Shown here in pieces: positions 50,541 through 59,450 of a stretch of DNA of 64,000 nucleotides. Made by a program: the position numbers and the translations under genes. The stretch spans positions 62,001 to 126,000 of the forward strand of contig CAZIFA010000004.1 of NCBI GenBank assembly GCA_964539025.1. Reading direction: 5' to 3'. The stretch is from Micavibrio_A sp964539025. Lineage in GTDB: Bacteria > Pseudomonadota > Alphaproteobacteria > Micavibrionales > Micavibrionaceae. The number at the start of each line of letters is the position of its first letter. Position 1 is the stretch's first letter. The notes below the pieces were generated by a model that saw only the letters and a list, made by a program, of their open reading frames with translations, had not been told where the DNA came from and made no database searches.

Positions 50541-51176
50541 ATGCTGAGTTTTTTTCAGGCACCTTACAAAACGCCGTTATACAAATTCTGTGATGATTTT
50601 GTAAAAGCGCATATGCGTTCAGATATGCCTAACTCAAAAGATATTTTTAGAATTCAATCATTTTTGATTTCTATCAGTTTTATGAGCGCTTTAGGTGCTT
50701 ATAGGACTGATTGTAAGGTCAAAAAAGATAATAAAATGCCCCAACCTAAAAACTATGATGTGGCTCTAGTAGAGAATATTTTGGCTTATACTTCTTTTAA
50801 TATTCAATATCTTCTAACAAATTACCAAAATTACTTTTCTAAAGAAGACACTTTTTTAATTAAAGACTTGGTTGTTGGCGTTTTAAATAAACAAATATTT
50901 CTCGCTAATATTGAAGAAATTGCGAAACTTAGATTGCAAACTGTGGTCATTGGTAATGAGAAACAAGCAAGTATCTATGAAGCTTTTGCTGAAATTATCT
51001 CTGGTGCCTATGAATCCCAAGCGTTAAAACCCAGTTATCCGATTCCATTATCAATTAGTGGCTTTTTTGAAAAAACCAGTTTGGCTGCTGGTATACCCAC
51101 AATGGCAGAAGGTATGTTTCAGGCTACAGATGGCTTAATCAATTTAGTATTCGGCGTACAAAAAGTTAGAGCATAA
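50541..51176 (+). CDS. AT-rich orphan gene between dsbA and smc
   Basis: A 211-residue protein with no family motif I can recognise. It is probably mostly helical and soluble (LIKDLVVGVLNKQIFLANIEEIAKL, then VVIGNEKQASIYEAFAEIISGAY). Base composition is strikingly AT-rich compared with both neighbours, and codon choice differs (many ATT, TTT, AAA). It starts ten bases after the dsbA stop and its TAA overlaps the smc ATG by one base. These signs suggest a later arrival in a conserved locus. I cannot assign a function. Confidence 0.72.
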   Translation: MLSFFQAPYKTPLYKFCDDFVKAHMRSDMPNSKDIFRIQSFLISISFMSALGAYRTDCKVKKDNKMPQPKNYDVALVENILAYTSFNIQYLLTNYQNYFSKEDTFLIKDLVVGVLNKQIFLANIEEIAKLRLQTVVIGNEKQASIYEAFAEIISGAYESQALKPSYPIPLSISGFFEKTSLAAGIPTMAEGMFQATDGLINLVFGVQKVRA

Positions 51177-54100
51177 TGATCCAGTTTGAGAAAATTCGCT
51201 TAAGCGGCTTCAAATCCTTCGTCGATAAAACGGAGTTCGAAATCGGCCCCGGCCTCACCGGGATCGTCGGCCCGAACGGCTGCGGCAAATCAAACACGGT
51301 TGAGGCGCTTCGTTGGGTCATGGGTGAAAACTCCGCCAAACGCATGCGCGGCGGCACGAACGGCATGGAAGATGTCATCTTCGCTGGAACCACGACCCGC
51401 TCCGCTCGCAACTTTGCCGAAGTCTCACTGCTTCTGAACAACTCCACCCGCACAGCGCCCGCCGCTTATAATAATTCCGATGAAATCGAAGTAACACGCC
51501 GCATCGAACGTGATCAAGGCTCTCTCTACAAAATCAACGGCAAAACCTGCCGTGCGCGTGATGTGCAAATGCTGTTCGCTGATACGGTCACGGGCGCAAA
51601 TTCTCCTGCCCTCGTTTCCCAGGGCCGCGTTACGGCGATGATCAACGCCAAACCGCAGGAACGCCGCATCGTCCTCGAAGAATCCGCTGGCGTATCGGGT
51701 CTGTATGTCCGCCGCCACGAAGCCGAACTTCGCCTGCGCGCCGCCGATCAAAACCTCCAACGCCTGCAAGACCTCGTTGGCAGCATGGAAGGGCGTTACA
51801 ACGCGCTCAAAAAACAAACGCGTCAGGCGCAACGTTATAAAAACCTCTCCGCGCAAATCCGCGAATACGAAACCACCATCGCCTATCTGGAATGGCGTAT
51901 TCAAACCAACCGCGTCGAAGCCGCTCGCAAAACATTCGGTGAGGCCGAAAGCACCGTCGCCACGCATATGGCCACAGTTGTTCAACTCACCCGCACACAA
52001 AACCAGCAGGCCGAAGATTTGCCGCCTCTGCGCAAAGAAGAAGCCAAAGCCGCCGCTGCGCTGCAAGCGCACTCGCTGGAACTGCAACGTCTTGATGATC
52101 AGGAACGCGATCTACAAAACCAGCTCGAAGAAGCCCGCGCGCAACTTCGTCAGACGATGGCCGACCGCGAACATGAAACCCAGATGCTGGGCGAAAGCGG
52201 TTCGATCCTAACTCGTCTTGAAGAAGAAGAGCGCATTCTCTCTGAAAGCCGTCGTAACGAAGAAAGCGACCTCGTCCAGAAAAAATCCATCAAGGAAGAT
52301 CTGGAACAAAAAGTCGTCAAACTCGAAGCCGACTATGAAACCTTCATGCAAAAGACGGCTGAAACCAAAGCCGCCCGCCAACGCATCGAACAACAGATCA
52401 ATTCTGATCAGTCCCGTATGCTGGTCGCCGATGAACGTAAAGAAAAACTGGCTGATGATCTCGCCCGCGCCAGATCGCAATTCGAAAATAACGCCGAAGT
52501 CGAAGAACTGAAAACCTCCATCGTCGGCCTTGAAGGCGAAACCGGCGGCCTTCGCACCGCGCTTGAAAGTGCCGAAAGCAATATCACCTTCGCCCGCGAA
52601 CAACTGGAACAGGCGCGTGAAATCCGTCAGAGCGCCGAACGCCGCAAATCGGAAATAGACTCCGAAATCAAAGCGCTCGAACGCATCCTGAATTCCGACA
52701 CACAAAGCCTGTTCAAACCGGTTCTCGATGACATCAAACCGGACAAAGGTTTTGAAAAGGCTCTCTCCCGTGCCCTTGGCGACACGCTTATGGCGTCCAA
52801 AGACAAAGAAGCACCGTCCGTGTTTCTGGATTACGCGGAAAACAGCATCGAAACACCCGCTCTGCCCTCCGGCACGCGCCAACTTGAACCGAACGTCAAG
52901 GCCCCCGCCTATCTGAAACGCGCGATCAGCTTTATCGCTGTTGTCGATACGCAAGACCAAGGCGATGCAATCGCCGCGCAATTGAAACCCGGCCAATCTA
53001 TCGTATCGCTCGATGGCGCTTACTGGCGTTGGGACGGACTACACATCAAGGCCAGCGCTTCTGATCGTCACGCGATCCAGATGCAACAGAAAAACCGCCT
53101 CGAAGAACTCGCCCGTGAAAAGCCGGACGCGGAAGCCGCTTATGCTGAATCTTCGGAAAAAGTCGAATCCGCGCAATCTTTCCAAAAAGAAATTCAGGAA
53201 AAAATTGACTCCCTGCGCTCCGATCTGCGTTCGAAAGAACAAGACCTAAATGCCCGGCAGTCGCGCCTGAACCGCCTGACCGAACAACGCTCGGGCCTGT
53301 TCGCCGAAATCGCCAAATTCGAAGAATCCCTAAAACGCACCGAAGAAGACATCGTCAGTTACCGCGAATCCATCGTCAGCCATAAAGAAGAATTGACGAC
53401 GTATAACGAAGACATGATGGCCTCGCACGCTGCCGAAGTTGAAAAACTCCGCGCCGTCCTTTCCGATGCCCGCGACAGCTATAACGCCGCCGTGCGCACG
53501 CTCGATACGCTGCAACAAGAGCAAGGCCGCCGCATGGCGCGTATGCACGCCATCGCCGATGAACGCAACCACCACACCAACCGCACGATTAGATCGCGCG
53601 AACGTTTGAAAGACCTCGAAGAACGCGAACAGATGCTCGTCGAACGCGTTGCCGAGATGGAAAATCGTCCGAAAACGATGGACGATTCACGCGAAGAATT
53701 GATGAACAAAGTCTCCGAACTGGAGAAAGGCCGTGACGAGGCCGCCGACAATCTGGCGAAGGTCGAAAGCGAACTGGCCATCACGACCCGCGCGCTCAAG
53801 GAAGCCGAAAACATTTTGACCGAAGCCCGTGAGGCTCGCGCTCATGCGCAAGCTATGGTTTCGACCGGTCAGGAACAACTCGAAACGCTCGTCAATTCCA
53901 TCATCGAACAATTCGATGCGAAGCCGGAAGATCTTAAAGAACAAGCCACGGCGAGCATCTTTGCCGAAACAGGCGATCTGCCTGCTCTCGAACCGCTCAA
54001 AGTCCAAAAAGATAAATTCGTTCGCGAACGCGACCAGATTGGCCCTGTCAATCTTCAGGCCGAAGACGAAGCCGCCACCCTCGAAGGCGAACTGGGTACG

Positions 54101-54667
54101 ATCTTCAAAGAACGTGATGATCTTACGCAAGCCATCGAAGAACTCCGCGCTGGCATCGATAAACTGAATAAAGAGGCCCGCGAGCGCCTGACCAACGCGT
54201 TCGATATCGTCAATGGTCACTTCAAAGAATTGTTCGTTAAATTGTTCAATGGCGGTCAGGCTTACCTGCAACTTATTGAATCTGACGATCCGTTGCAATC
54301 GGGCCTTGAAATCTTCGCGCAGCCGCCGGGTAAAACGCTGCAATCGCTCTCCCTGCTTTCGGGCGGTGAACAAACGCTTGCTTCGATCGCGCTGATCTTC
54401 GCGATGTTCTTGACGACGCCTTCGCCGATCTGCGTGTTGGACGAGATCGACGCACCGCTCGATGACGCTAACGTGGATCGCGTTTGCAACCTGCTCGATG
54501 ATATCGTCGCGCGCGGTCAGACACGCTTCCTCATCATCACCCACCACCGCCTGACCATGGCCCGCATGGACCGCCTCTACGGCGTGACGATGTCCGAACG
54601 CGGCGTCAGCCAGCTCGTCTCGGTCGATCTGAACAAACAGATGGATTTCCTCGAAGCGGCGGAATAG
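51176..54667 (+). CDS. smc: Chromosome segregation protein SMC
   Basis: A 1163-residue condensin ATPase that compacts and segregates chromosomes. Walker A GPNGCGKSN is at 32-40. Two long coiled coils flank a hinge region near residues 510-600 (GTRQLEPNVKAPAYLKRA, VVSLDG-like IVSLDGAYWRWDG). The C-terminal head carries the signature LSGGEQTLASIAL and Walker B CVLDEIDAPLDDANVDR. The ATG overlaps the preceding gene's stop by one base. The length is normal. Confidence 0.97.
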   Translation: MIQFEKIRLSGFKSFVDKTEFEIGPGLTGIVGPNGCGKSNTVEALRWVMGENSAKRMRGGTNGMEDVIFAGTTTRSARNFAEVSLLLNNSTRTAPAAYNNSDEIEVTRRIERDQGSLYKINGKTCRARDVQMLFADTVTGANSPALVSQGRVTAMINAKPQERRIVLEESAGVSGLYVRRHEAELRLRAADQNLQRLQDLVGSMEGRYNALKKQTRQAQRYKNLSAQIREYETTIAYLEWRIQTNRVEAARKTFGEAESTVATHMATVVQLTRTQNQQAEDLPPLRKEEAKAAAALQAHSLELQRLDDQERDLQNQLEEARAQLRQTMADREHETQMLGESGSILTRLEEEERILSESRRNEESDLVQKKSIKEDLEQKVVKLEADYETFMQKTAETKAARQRIEQQINSDQSRMLVADERKEKLADDLARARSQFENNAEVEELKTSIVGLEGETGGLRTALESAESNITFAREQLEQAREIRQSAERRKSEIDSEIKALERILNSDTQSLFKPVLDDIKPDKGFEKALSRALGDTLMASKDKEAPSVFLDYAENSIETPALPSGTRQLEPNVKAPAYLKRAISFIAVVDTQDQGDAIAAQLKPGQSIVSLDGAYWRWDGLHIKASASDRHAIQMQQKNRLEELAREKPDAEAAYAESSEKVESAQSFQKEIQEKIDSLRSDLRSKEQDLNARQSRLNRLTEQRSGLFAEIAKFEESLKRTEEDIVSYRESIVSHKEELTTYNEDMMASHAAEVEKLRAVLSDARDSYNAAVRTLDTLQQEQGRRMARMHAIADERNHHTNRTIRSRERLKDLEEREQMLVERVAEMENRPKTMDDSREELMNKVSELEKGRDEAADNLAKVESELAITTRALKEAENILTEAREARAHAQAMVSTGQEQLETLVNSIIEQFDAKPEDLKEQATASIFAETGDLPALEPLKVQKDKFVRERDQIGPVNLQAEDEAATLEGELGTIFKERDDLTQAIEELRAGIDKLNKEARERLTNAFDIVNGHFKELFVKLFNGGQAYLQLIESDDPLQSGLEIFAQPPGKTLQSLSLLSGGEQTLASIALIFAMFLTTPSPICVLDEIDAPLDDANVDRVCNLLDDIVARGQTRFLIITHHRLTMARMDRLYGVTMSERGVSQLVSVDLNKQMDFLEAAE

Positions 54668-54684
54668 CGTCCACTCCCTTCTTC

Positions 54685-54814
54685 TGTCATCCCCTTGGTT
54701 TGACCGCTTGCGGTCAAACATCAACGAAGGGGATCCATATGTCAGCGGCAAAGCCGCTGTCTTTTCTGGATCCCCGCTGTGCCAGTCCACTTCGTGGACG
54801 CCGCGGGGATGACA
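54685..54814. repeat. Composite palindromic repeat (family C), inverted copy
   Basis: Opens TGTCATCCCCTTGG and closes CCGCGGGGATGACA. Bases 54723-54777 match 5518-5572 on the opposite strand with one difference in 55. Tip hairpins TTTGACCG-CTTG-CGGTCAAA and GTCCAC-TTC-GTGGAC differ from the first copy. It fills the smc-atpI gap. Confidence 0.85.
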
Positions 54815-54843
54815 ATGGGGTGATGGGTGTGTTAGGTAATGGC

Positions 54844-55191
54844 ATGACCCATAAAGACGATTTCGAATCCCGCCTCGCCGCGGCCAAAGCCAAACACGAC
54901 GCCCAGAATCCCGTGGTTCCGCCCATCGCTTCTGATGAGATGAACCAAGGCATGCGCGCGTTTATGGAAATGTTGGGCGTATTGCTCGGCAGCGGCCTTA
55001 TGGGCTGGTGCCTCGATGCCTATTTCGGAACAGGCCCTAGAATGCTGTTAATCTTCATATTTCTGGGCATTATCGCGGCCTTTTACAACGTCTATAAATT
55101 ATCCCGGAATTTGGGCACGGCGATAGGCTCTAAGAGCTTGCAAAACGGCGACAAAGCCGCTAATAAACCCTCGCAAAATGAATCTAAATAG
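54844..55191 (+). CDS. atpI: ATP synthase assembly protein AtpI
   Basis: A 115-residue protein with two membrane helices (about residues 43-62, LGVLLGSGLMGWCLDAYF, and 66-87, MLLIFIFLGIIAAFYNVYKL), the layout of the AtpI/ATPase gene 1 family. AtpI assists c-ring assembly. It stands ahead of atpB as usual. The ATG at 54844 is chosen because it lies beyond the palindromic repeat; a nearby ATG at 54823 is an alternative. A frame reaching back to 54700 is read through the repeat and rejected. Confidence 0.85.
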   Translation: MTHKDDFESRLAAAKAKHDAQNPVVPPIASDEMNQGMRAFMEMLGVLLGSGLMGWCLDAYFGTGPRMLLIFIFLGIIAAFYNVYKLSRNLGTAIGSKSLQNGDKAANKPSQNESK

Positions 55192-55206
55192 AGAGACTGC
55201 ATAAAC

Positions 55207-55953
55207 GTGGCGAACCCTATTCACCAGTTTGAAATACAGCCCCTCGTCCCCCTCACCGTAGGTGGTGTCGACCTGTCCTTTACCAACTCATCCCTATGGA
55301 TGGCTATTGCCGTTGTTTTGTCGATCGGTTTGTTGACCGCCGCGATGCGTACAAAATCCATGGTCCCTTCACGCGGCCAATTGATGGCCGAAGGTCTTTA
55401 CAAATTCATTCACTCAATGGTCCGCGAAAACGTCGGTGAAAAAGGCATGGGTTATTTCCCATTCGTCTTCACCATGTTCATGGTTGTTATGCTCGGCAAT
55501 CTTCTGGGCATGATCCCCGGCTCCTTTACGTTTACGAGCCATATCGCCGTAACAGGCGTTCTCGCGCTGATGATCTTTTTGATCGTAACGGTCATGGGCT
55601 TCGTCAAACACGGCCTGCACTTCTTGCAATTATTCATGCCGCCCGGCGTTCCGCTATGGATCGCGCCGCTGATCATCCCGATTGAAATCATTTCGTATTT
55701 AAGCCGCCCTGTGACTCTCTCGCTTCGTTTGTTCATCAACATGCTGGCGGGCCACTTAATGGTGAAAGTCATCGCCGGATTTTGCGTGATGATGGTCGGC
55801 GCAGGTGTTGCCGGTGCGCTCGGATCGCTTGGCCCGATGCTGTTCAACGTGCTGCTTATCGGCTTTGAAATATTCGTCTGCCTGGTTCAGGCATACGTGT
55901 TCGCCCTTCTGACCTGCATTTACCTGCGGGACACGGTCGAACTGGCCCACTAA
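55207..55953 (+). CDS. atpB: ATP synthase Fo subunit a
   Basis: A 248-residue membrane subunit that forms the proton half-channels. It has five to six hydrophobic helices. The essential Arg lies in VTLSLRLFINMLAGH. The sequence starts NPIHQFEIQPLVPL, typical of alphaproteobacterial subunit a. The start is a GTG at 55207, 16 bases after atpI. It continues the order atpI-B-E-F'-F. Confidence 0.97.
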   Translation: MANPIHQFEIQPLVPLTVGGVDLSFTNSSLWMAIAVVLSIGLLTAAMRTKSMVPSRGQLMAEGLYKFIHSMVRENVGEKGMGYFPFVFTMFMVVMLGNLLGMIPGSFTFTSHIAVTGVLALMIFLIVTVMGFVKHGLHFLQLFMPPGVPLWIAPLIIPIEIISYLSRPVTLSLRLFINMLAGHLMVKVIAGFCVMMVGAGVAGALGSLGPMLFNVLLIGFEIFVCLVQAYVFALLTCIYLRDTVELAH

Positions 55954-55989
55954 TTCAACTATCAACCTGAAAACCAAAGAGGAACTAAA

Positions 55990-56217
55990 ATGGATATCGA
56001 AACAATCAAAATCATCGCAGCTGCTGTTGCTCTGCTCCCGATCCTGGGCGTTGGCATCGGCCTTGGCCTGATCTTCGGATCGTTCAATGGCGCCGTATCC
56101 CGTAACCCTTCGATCCAAGGCCCGCTGTTCGGAACGCTGATCTTCGGATTCGCCGTTACCGAAGCTCTGGCAATTTTCTGCCTTGGTATCTCCTTGCTGA
56201 TCCTGTTCGGTCTCTAG
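55990..56217 (+). CDS. atpE: ATP synthase Fo subunit c
   Basis: A 75-residue two-helix hairpin that forms the rotor ring. The proton-carrying Glu58 is in FAVTEALAIF of the second helix. The polar loop SRNPSIQG joins the helices. The gap upstream includes AGGAAC as a ribosome site. It is followed nine bases later by the b' gene. Confidence 0.97.
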   Translation: MDIETIKIIAAAVALLPILGVGIGLGLIFGSFNGAVSRNPSIQGPLFGTLIFGFAVTEALAIFCLGISLLILFGL

Positions 56218-56225
56218 GATTACCG

Positions 56226-56909
56226 ATGAGCGCGTATCGCTTCATTCCGGTTCTGGCATTGTCCCTCGTGTTGGTGTTCGCGCCAACGCAGGGCTTTGCC
56301 GCCGCCGATGCAAAGGCTCCTGCTGAAGAAGCCGTGCATCAGCCTGCAACCGCGACTGAAACAGCGCCGCAAGATCCCGCCCACGCCGCGCAAGAACATG
56401 GCGAGGGCGGATTGCCGCAATTGGACATCGGAACCTATCCATCCCAGATTTTCTGGCTGCTGGTGACGTTCGCTGTTCTCTATGTGACCTTCTCGACGAA
56501 AATCTTGCCGACCATTGGTGGTGTTGTGAATGCCCGCGATGGCATGATCAAAGGCAATCTTGATGCTGCCGAACATATGAAACTGGAAGCGGAAAACGTC
56601 AAAGCGTCTTACGAGAAAAACCTCGAGGCCGCCCGCGCCGCCGCTATCAAGGCCGTGCAGGATGTCGAAGCCGCCGCAAAACAACGTGCTGCGGATCAGA
56701 TCGACGCTTTCCGTCATAAGGCCGATGGCGAAATGAAATCCGCCGAAGAACGTGTCAACGCGCAAAAAGACAAGGCTATGGGCGATATGGCCAATGTCGC
56801 CGCAGAAGTCGCCAGCGTTGCCGCCGAAAAAATCACGGGTATCAGCACCGACATGCAAAAAGCCAAGGCGATTGTTGATTCCATCGCCGCTAAAAAAAAG
56901 GCCGCATAA
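56226..56909 (+). CDS. atpF2: ATP synthase Fo subunit b' (with N-terminal leader)
   Basis: A 227-residue peripheral-stalk subunit. Residues 1-25 look like a signal sequence (ALSLVLVFAPTQGFAAA), followed by a Pro/Ala-rich stretch, a membrane helix at about 75-95 (FWLLVTFAVLYVTFSTKIL) and a long charged helix. The b' type is expected for alphaproteobacteria and cyanobacteria. The leader makes it longer than many homologues. Confidence 0.92.
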   Translation: MSAYRFIPVLALSLVLVFAPTQGFAAADAKAPAEEAVHQPATATETAPQDPAHAAQEHGEGGLPQLDIGTYPSQIFWLLVTFAVLYVTFSTKILPTIGGVVNARDGMIKGNLDAAEHMKLEAENVKASYEKNLEAARAAAIKAVQDVEAAAKQRAADQIDAFRHKADGEMKSAEERVNAQKDKAMGDMANVAAEVASVAAEKITGISTDMQKAKAIVDSIAAKKKAA

Positions 56910-56910
56910 C

Positions 56911-57405
56911 ATGATGGAAATGCTCCAACATAATACGACAATCTGGGTCGCCTTCTCTTTCATCATTTTCGTCGCCTTGGCCGTGAAAATGGGCGGCAAA
57001 GGCGTTATCGCGACGCTTGATAAGAAGATCGCCGAAATCAAAACCGAAATCGAAACCGCTGAACGCCTCAAATCCGAAGCGCAGGCGATGCTCTCTGATT
57101 TCCAGACCAAACAACGTGATGCCGAAAAAGCCGCGGCGCAGATCATCGAGCAGGCCAAGGCTTCTGCTCTGGCCGTGCAACGCGCCGCAGAAGCCGATCT
57201 GGCCGAAACCATGGAACGCCGCGAAGCGCAATTGACCGAACGCTTGGCTCGTATCGAACAAAAGGCCATTGCCGATATCCAGAACCACGCCGCCGACCTC
57301 GCCTTAAAAGCCACCCGCGAGATCGTCGAAAAGACGCTCGATGAAAAGGCCAGCACCAAACTGATCGATCAGGCCATTGCATCGGCTGCGAAATACCTGA
57401 ATTAA
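56911..57405 (+). CDS. atpF: ATP synthase Fo subunit b
   Basis: A 164-residue stalk subunit with a membrane helix near the N-terminus (TIWVAFSFIIFVALAVKMG) and a long Ala/Glu/Lys-rich helix. The start ATG at 56911 is one base after the b' stop. The F1 genes (atpHAGDC) are not in the window and lie elsewhere, as is usual in alphaproteobacteria. Confidence 0.94.
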   Translation: MMEMLQHNTTIWVAFSFIIFVALAVKMGGKGVIATLDKKIAEIKTEIETAERLKSEAQAMLSDFQTKQRDAEKAAAQIIEQAKASALAVQRAAEADLAETMERREAQLTERLARIEQKAIADIQNHAADLALKATREIVEKTLDEKASTKLIDQAIASAAKYLN

Positions 57406-57416
57406 TCCCCGAATAC

Positions 57417-57503
57417 TGTCATCCCGAGCGAAGTCGAGGGATCTTTGGCAGAACGGATAGGCCAAAGATTCCTCCGCTACGCTGCGCTTCGGTCGGAATG
57501 ACA
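57417..57503. repeat. Palindromic repeat, family F
   Basis: Outer arms TGTCATCCCGAGCGAAG and CTTCGGTCGGAATGACA. The core GGATCTTTGGC...GGATAGGCCAAAGAT is shared with 49039-49121. It lies between atpF and proA, where no other signal is visible. Confidence 0.8.
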
Positions 57504-57547
57504 CTATTCCCTTTGTCTCCTTTGCCTCTTCCTGTTAAAAATCTCCT

Positions 57548-58807
57548 ATGGAACAGGGCGTCAGCCTCATCACAGACTTAGGCCATAAGGCCCGCAGAGC
57601 GGCCTTCGTCCTTTCACAGCTCGATGAAAGCAAAATCAATAACGTCTTGAACGATCTTGAATACGCGCTTCGTTCCCGCGCTGCCGACATCATGAAGGTG
57701 AACACGCAAGATGTCGTCGAGGCGCACACCAAAGGCCTGACACAGGCGATGATAGATCGGCTGACGCTCACGCCCGCGCGTATCGATGATATGGCCAACA
57801 GCGTTGCCGCCATCCGCAAACTTCCTAACCCTTGTAATATCGTGCTCGAAGAATGGACGCGACCTAACGGGTTGAAGATGCAAAAAGTTTCCGTGCCCAT
57901 CGGCGTGCTTGGCATGATCTATGAATCCCGACCGAACGTAACTATCGACGCTGCCGCTCTCGCGCTCAAATCCCGCAACGCGATTATCCTGCGCGGCGGC
58001 TCTGAAAGCTTTCACTCGGCCATGATGCTTCACAGCCTCGTCGAAGAATCTTTAAAGAAAAACGGACTGCCGGAATCTTGCGTGGCGATGGTGTCTTCAC
58101 AAGACCGCTCCCATGTCGGCGATATGCTGAATGCGACGGGCTTGATCGACGTTATAATCCCGCGCGGTGGTAAAAGCCTGACTGGCCGCGTGATGAACGA
58201 AGCGAAAATGCCCGTCTTCGCGCATCTGGATGGAAACTGTCATGTCTATGTCCATGCCAATGTCGATCCCGACATGGCGCTCGATATAATTAAAAACGCC
58301 AAACTTCGCCGCACGAGCGTCTGCGGCGCGGCGGAATCATTGTTGTTTGACCAAAACCTCGATACCTCCCTCGCCCGCGATATCATTATGATGCTCATGA
58401 AAGAAGGCGTGGAAATCGTCGGCGACGGTACGGCACAAGCCTTAAGCCAATATATAAAACCCGCAACCGATGAAGACTGGTCCACCGAATATCTCGATAA
58501 AAAGATCAGCGTGAAATTTGTGGGCGACGTTGGCGAAGCAGTCGCGCACATCAACCATTACGGATCGCACCACACAGACGCAATTTTGACCAAAGACAAA
58601 GCTGCGGCAGACTATTTCCTCTCCAATGTCGATAGTGCCATCGTACTTCACAACGCATCTACGCAATTCGCCGATGGCGGTGAATTTGGCTTTGGCGCCG
58701 AAATCGGAATCGGCACAGGCAAGCTGCACGCACGCGGCCCTGTCGGCGTGCGGCAGCTAACCACATTCAAATACAAAGTTCTGGGGGATGGGCAGACACG
58801 CCCGTAA
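57548..58807 (+). CDS. proA: Gamma-glutamyl phosphate reductase
   Basis: Second step of proline synthesis: reduces glutamyl-5-phosphate to the semialdehyde. The 419-residue enzyme has PIGVLGMIYESRPNVTIDAAAL, ILRGGSES, IPRGGKSLTGRV and the catalytic Cys in RRTSVCGAAESLLFD. No ribosome site precedes the ATG. The stop overlaps the nadD ATG by one base as TAATG. proB lies about 19 kb away, which is unusual (see findings). Confidence 0.96.
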   Translation: MEQGVSLITDLGHKARRAAFVLSQLDESKINNVLNDLEYALRSRAADIMKVNTQDVVEAHTKGLTQAMIDRLTLTPARIDDMANSVAAIRKLPNPCNIVLEEWTRPNGLKMQKVSVPIGVLGMIYESRPNVTIDAAALALKSRNAIILRGGSESFHSAMMLHSLVEESLKKNGLPESCVAMVSSQDRSHVGDMLNATGLIDVIIPRGGKSLTGRVMNEAKMPVFAHLDGNCHVYVHANVDPDMALDIIKNAKLRRTSVCGAAESLLFDQNLDTSLARDIIMMLMKEGVEIVGDGTAQALSQYIKPATDEDWSTEYLDKKISVKFVGDVGEAVAHINHYGSHHTDAILTKDKAAADYFLSNVDSAIVLHNASTQFADGGEFGFGAEIGIGTGKLHARGPVGVRQLTTFKYKVLGDGQTRP

Positions 58808-59376
58808 TGATGGAACAACCGACCCTTAAAAAACCCGCCCCATGGAACGGCAAAAAAATCGGCCTGCTCGGTGGGTCGTTCAACCCCGCGCACAAAGGCC
58901 ATCGTCACATCGCCATGCTTGCGCTTGCCTATTATGCGCTAGATTACGTGTGGTGGCTGGTCACGCCTCAAAACCCTCTCAAGGACACAACCGACATGGC
59001 GCCGTATGATGAACGCTTCGCTTCGGCAGAACAAATAATCGCGGGCCATCCGAAAATGATGGTGACCCATCTGGAACGTGATCTTGGCACGACTTACACC
59101 TACGAAACCGTCAAAGGTCTGAAACAGGCGTTCCCGCAAACCGAATTCATGTTCATCTGCGGCATGGATAACGCGCTGATCTTCCACAAATGGGATCGCT
59201 GGCAAGACCTGCTCGACCTCACCCCCATCATCTTTATCGACCGCCCCGGCGCCATCGATATCGTGGACGAAGCCCCCCTTAAAAAGATAACCCACCCGAA
59301 TTTGATCTGGCTGCACGGGGAAGAGATGATGGACATCTCCTCCACCCAAATAAGAAATTCCTTAAAAAACAAATAG
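58807..59376 (+). CDS. nadD: Nicotinate-nucleotide adenylyltransferase
   Basis: Makes deamido-NAD from nicotinate mononucleotide and ATP. A 189-residue nucleotidyltransferase with GLLGGSFNPAHKGHRHIA (HxGH motif), WWLVTPQNPLKD, FICGMDNA and the C-terminal ISSTQIRNSL. It is translationally coupled to proA by a one-base overlap. rsfS comes next after a 200-base leader region. Confidence 0.96.
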   Translation: MMEQPTLKKPAPWNGKKIGLLGGSFNPAHKGHRHIAMLALAYYALDYVWWLVTPQNPLKDTTDMAPYDERFASAEQIIAGHPKMMVTHLERDLGTTYTYETVKGLKQAFPQTEFMFICGMDNALIFHKWDRWQDLLDLTPIIFIDRPGAIDIVDEAPLKKITHPNLIWLHGEEMMDISSTQIRNSLKNK

Positions 59377-59413
59377 TTAATGCCATTTCTTGGCGCTGCG
59401 GTATGCGTTTGGG

Positions 59414-59442
59414 TTGTTTGGGGCCGGAATCAGGCGTATAAT
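59414..59442 (+). promoter_or_regulatory. Promoter upstream of rsfS
   Basis: TTGTTT (59414-59419), a 17-base spacer and a perfect TATAAT (59437-59442). Transcription would start near 59449, giving a leader of about 130 bases before rsfS. Confidence 0.7.
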
Positions 59443-59450
59443 TAAAGAGT

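Noticed and set aside
53687..54790. Long open frame (about 367 codons) antisense to smc
   Set aside because: It mirrors the codon pattern of the smc coiled-coil region and has no family motif or ribosome site; smc itself is certain.
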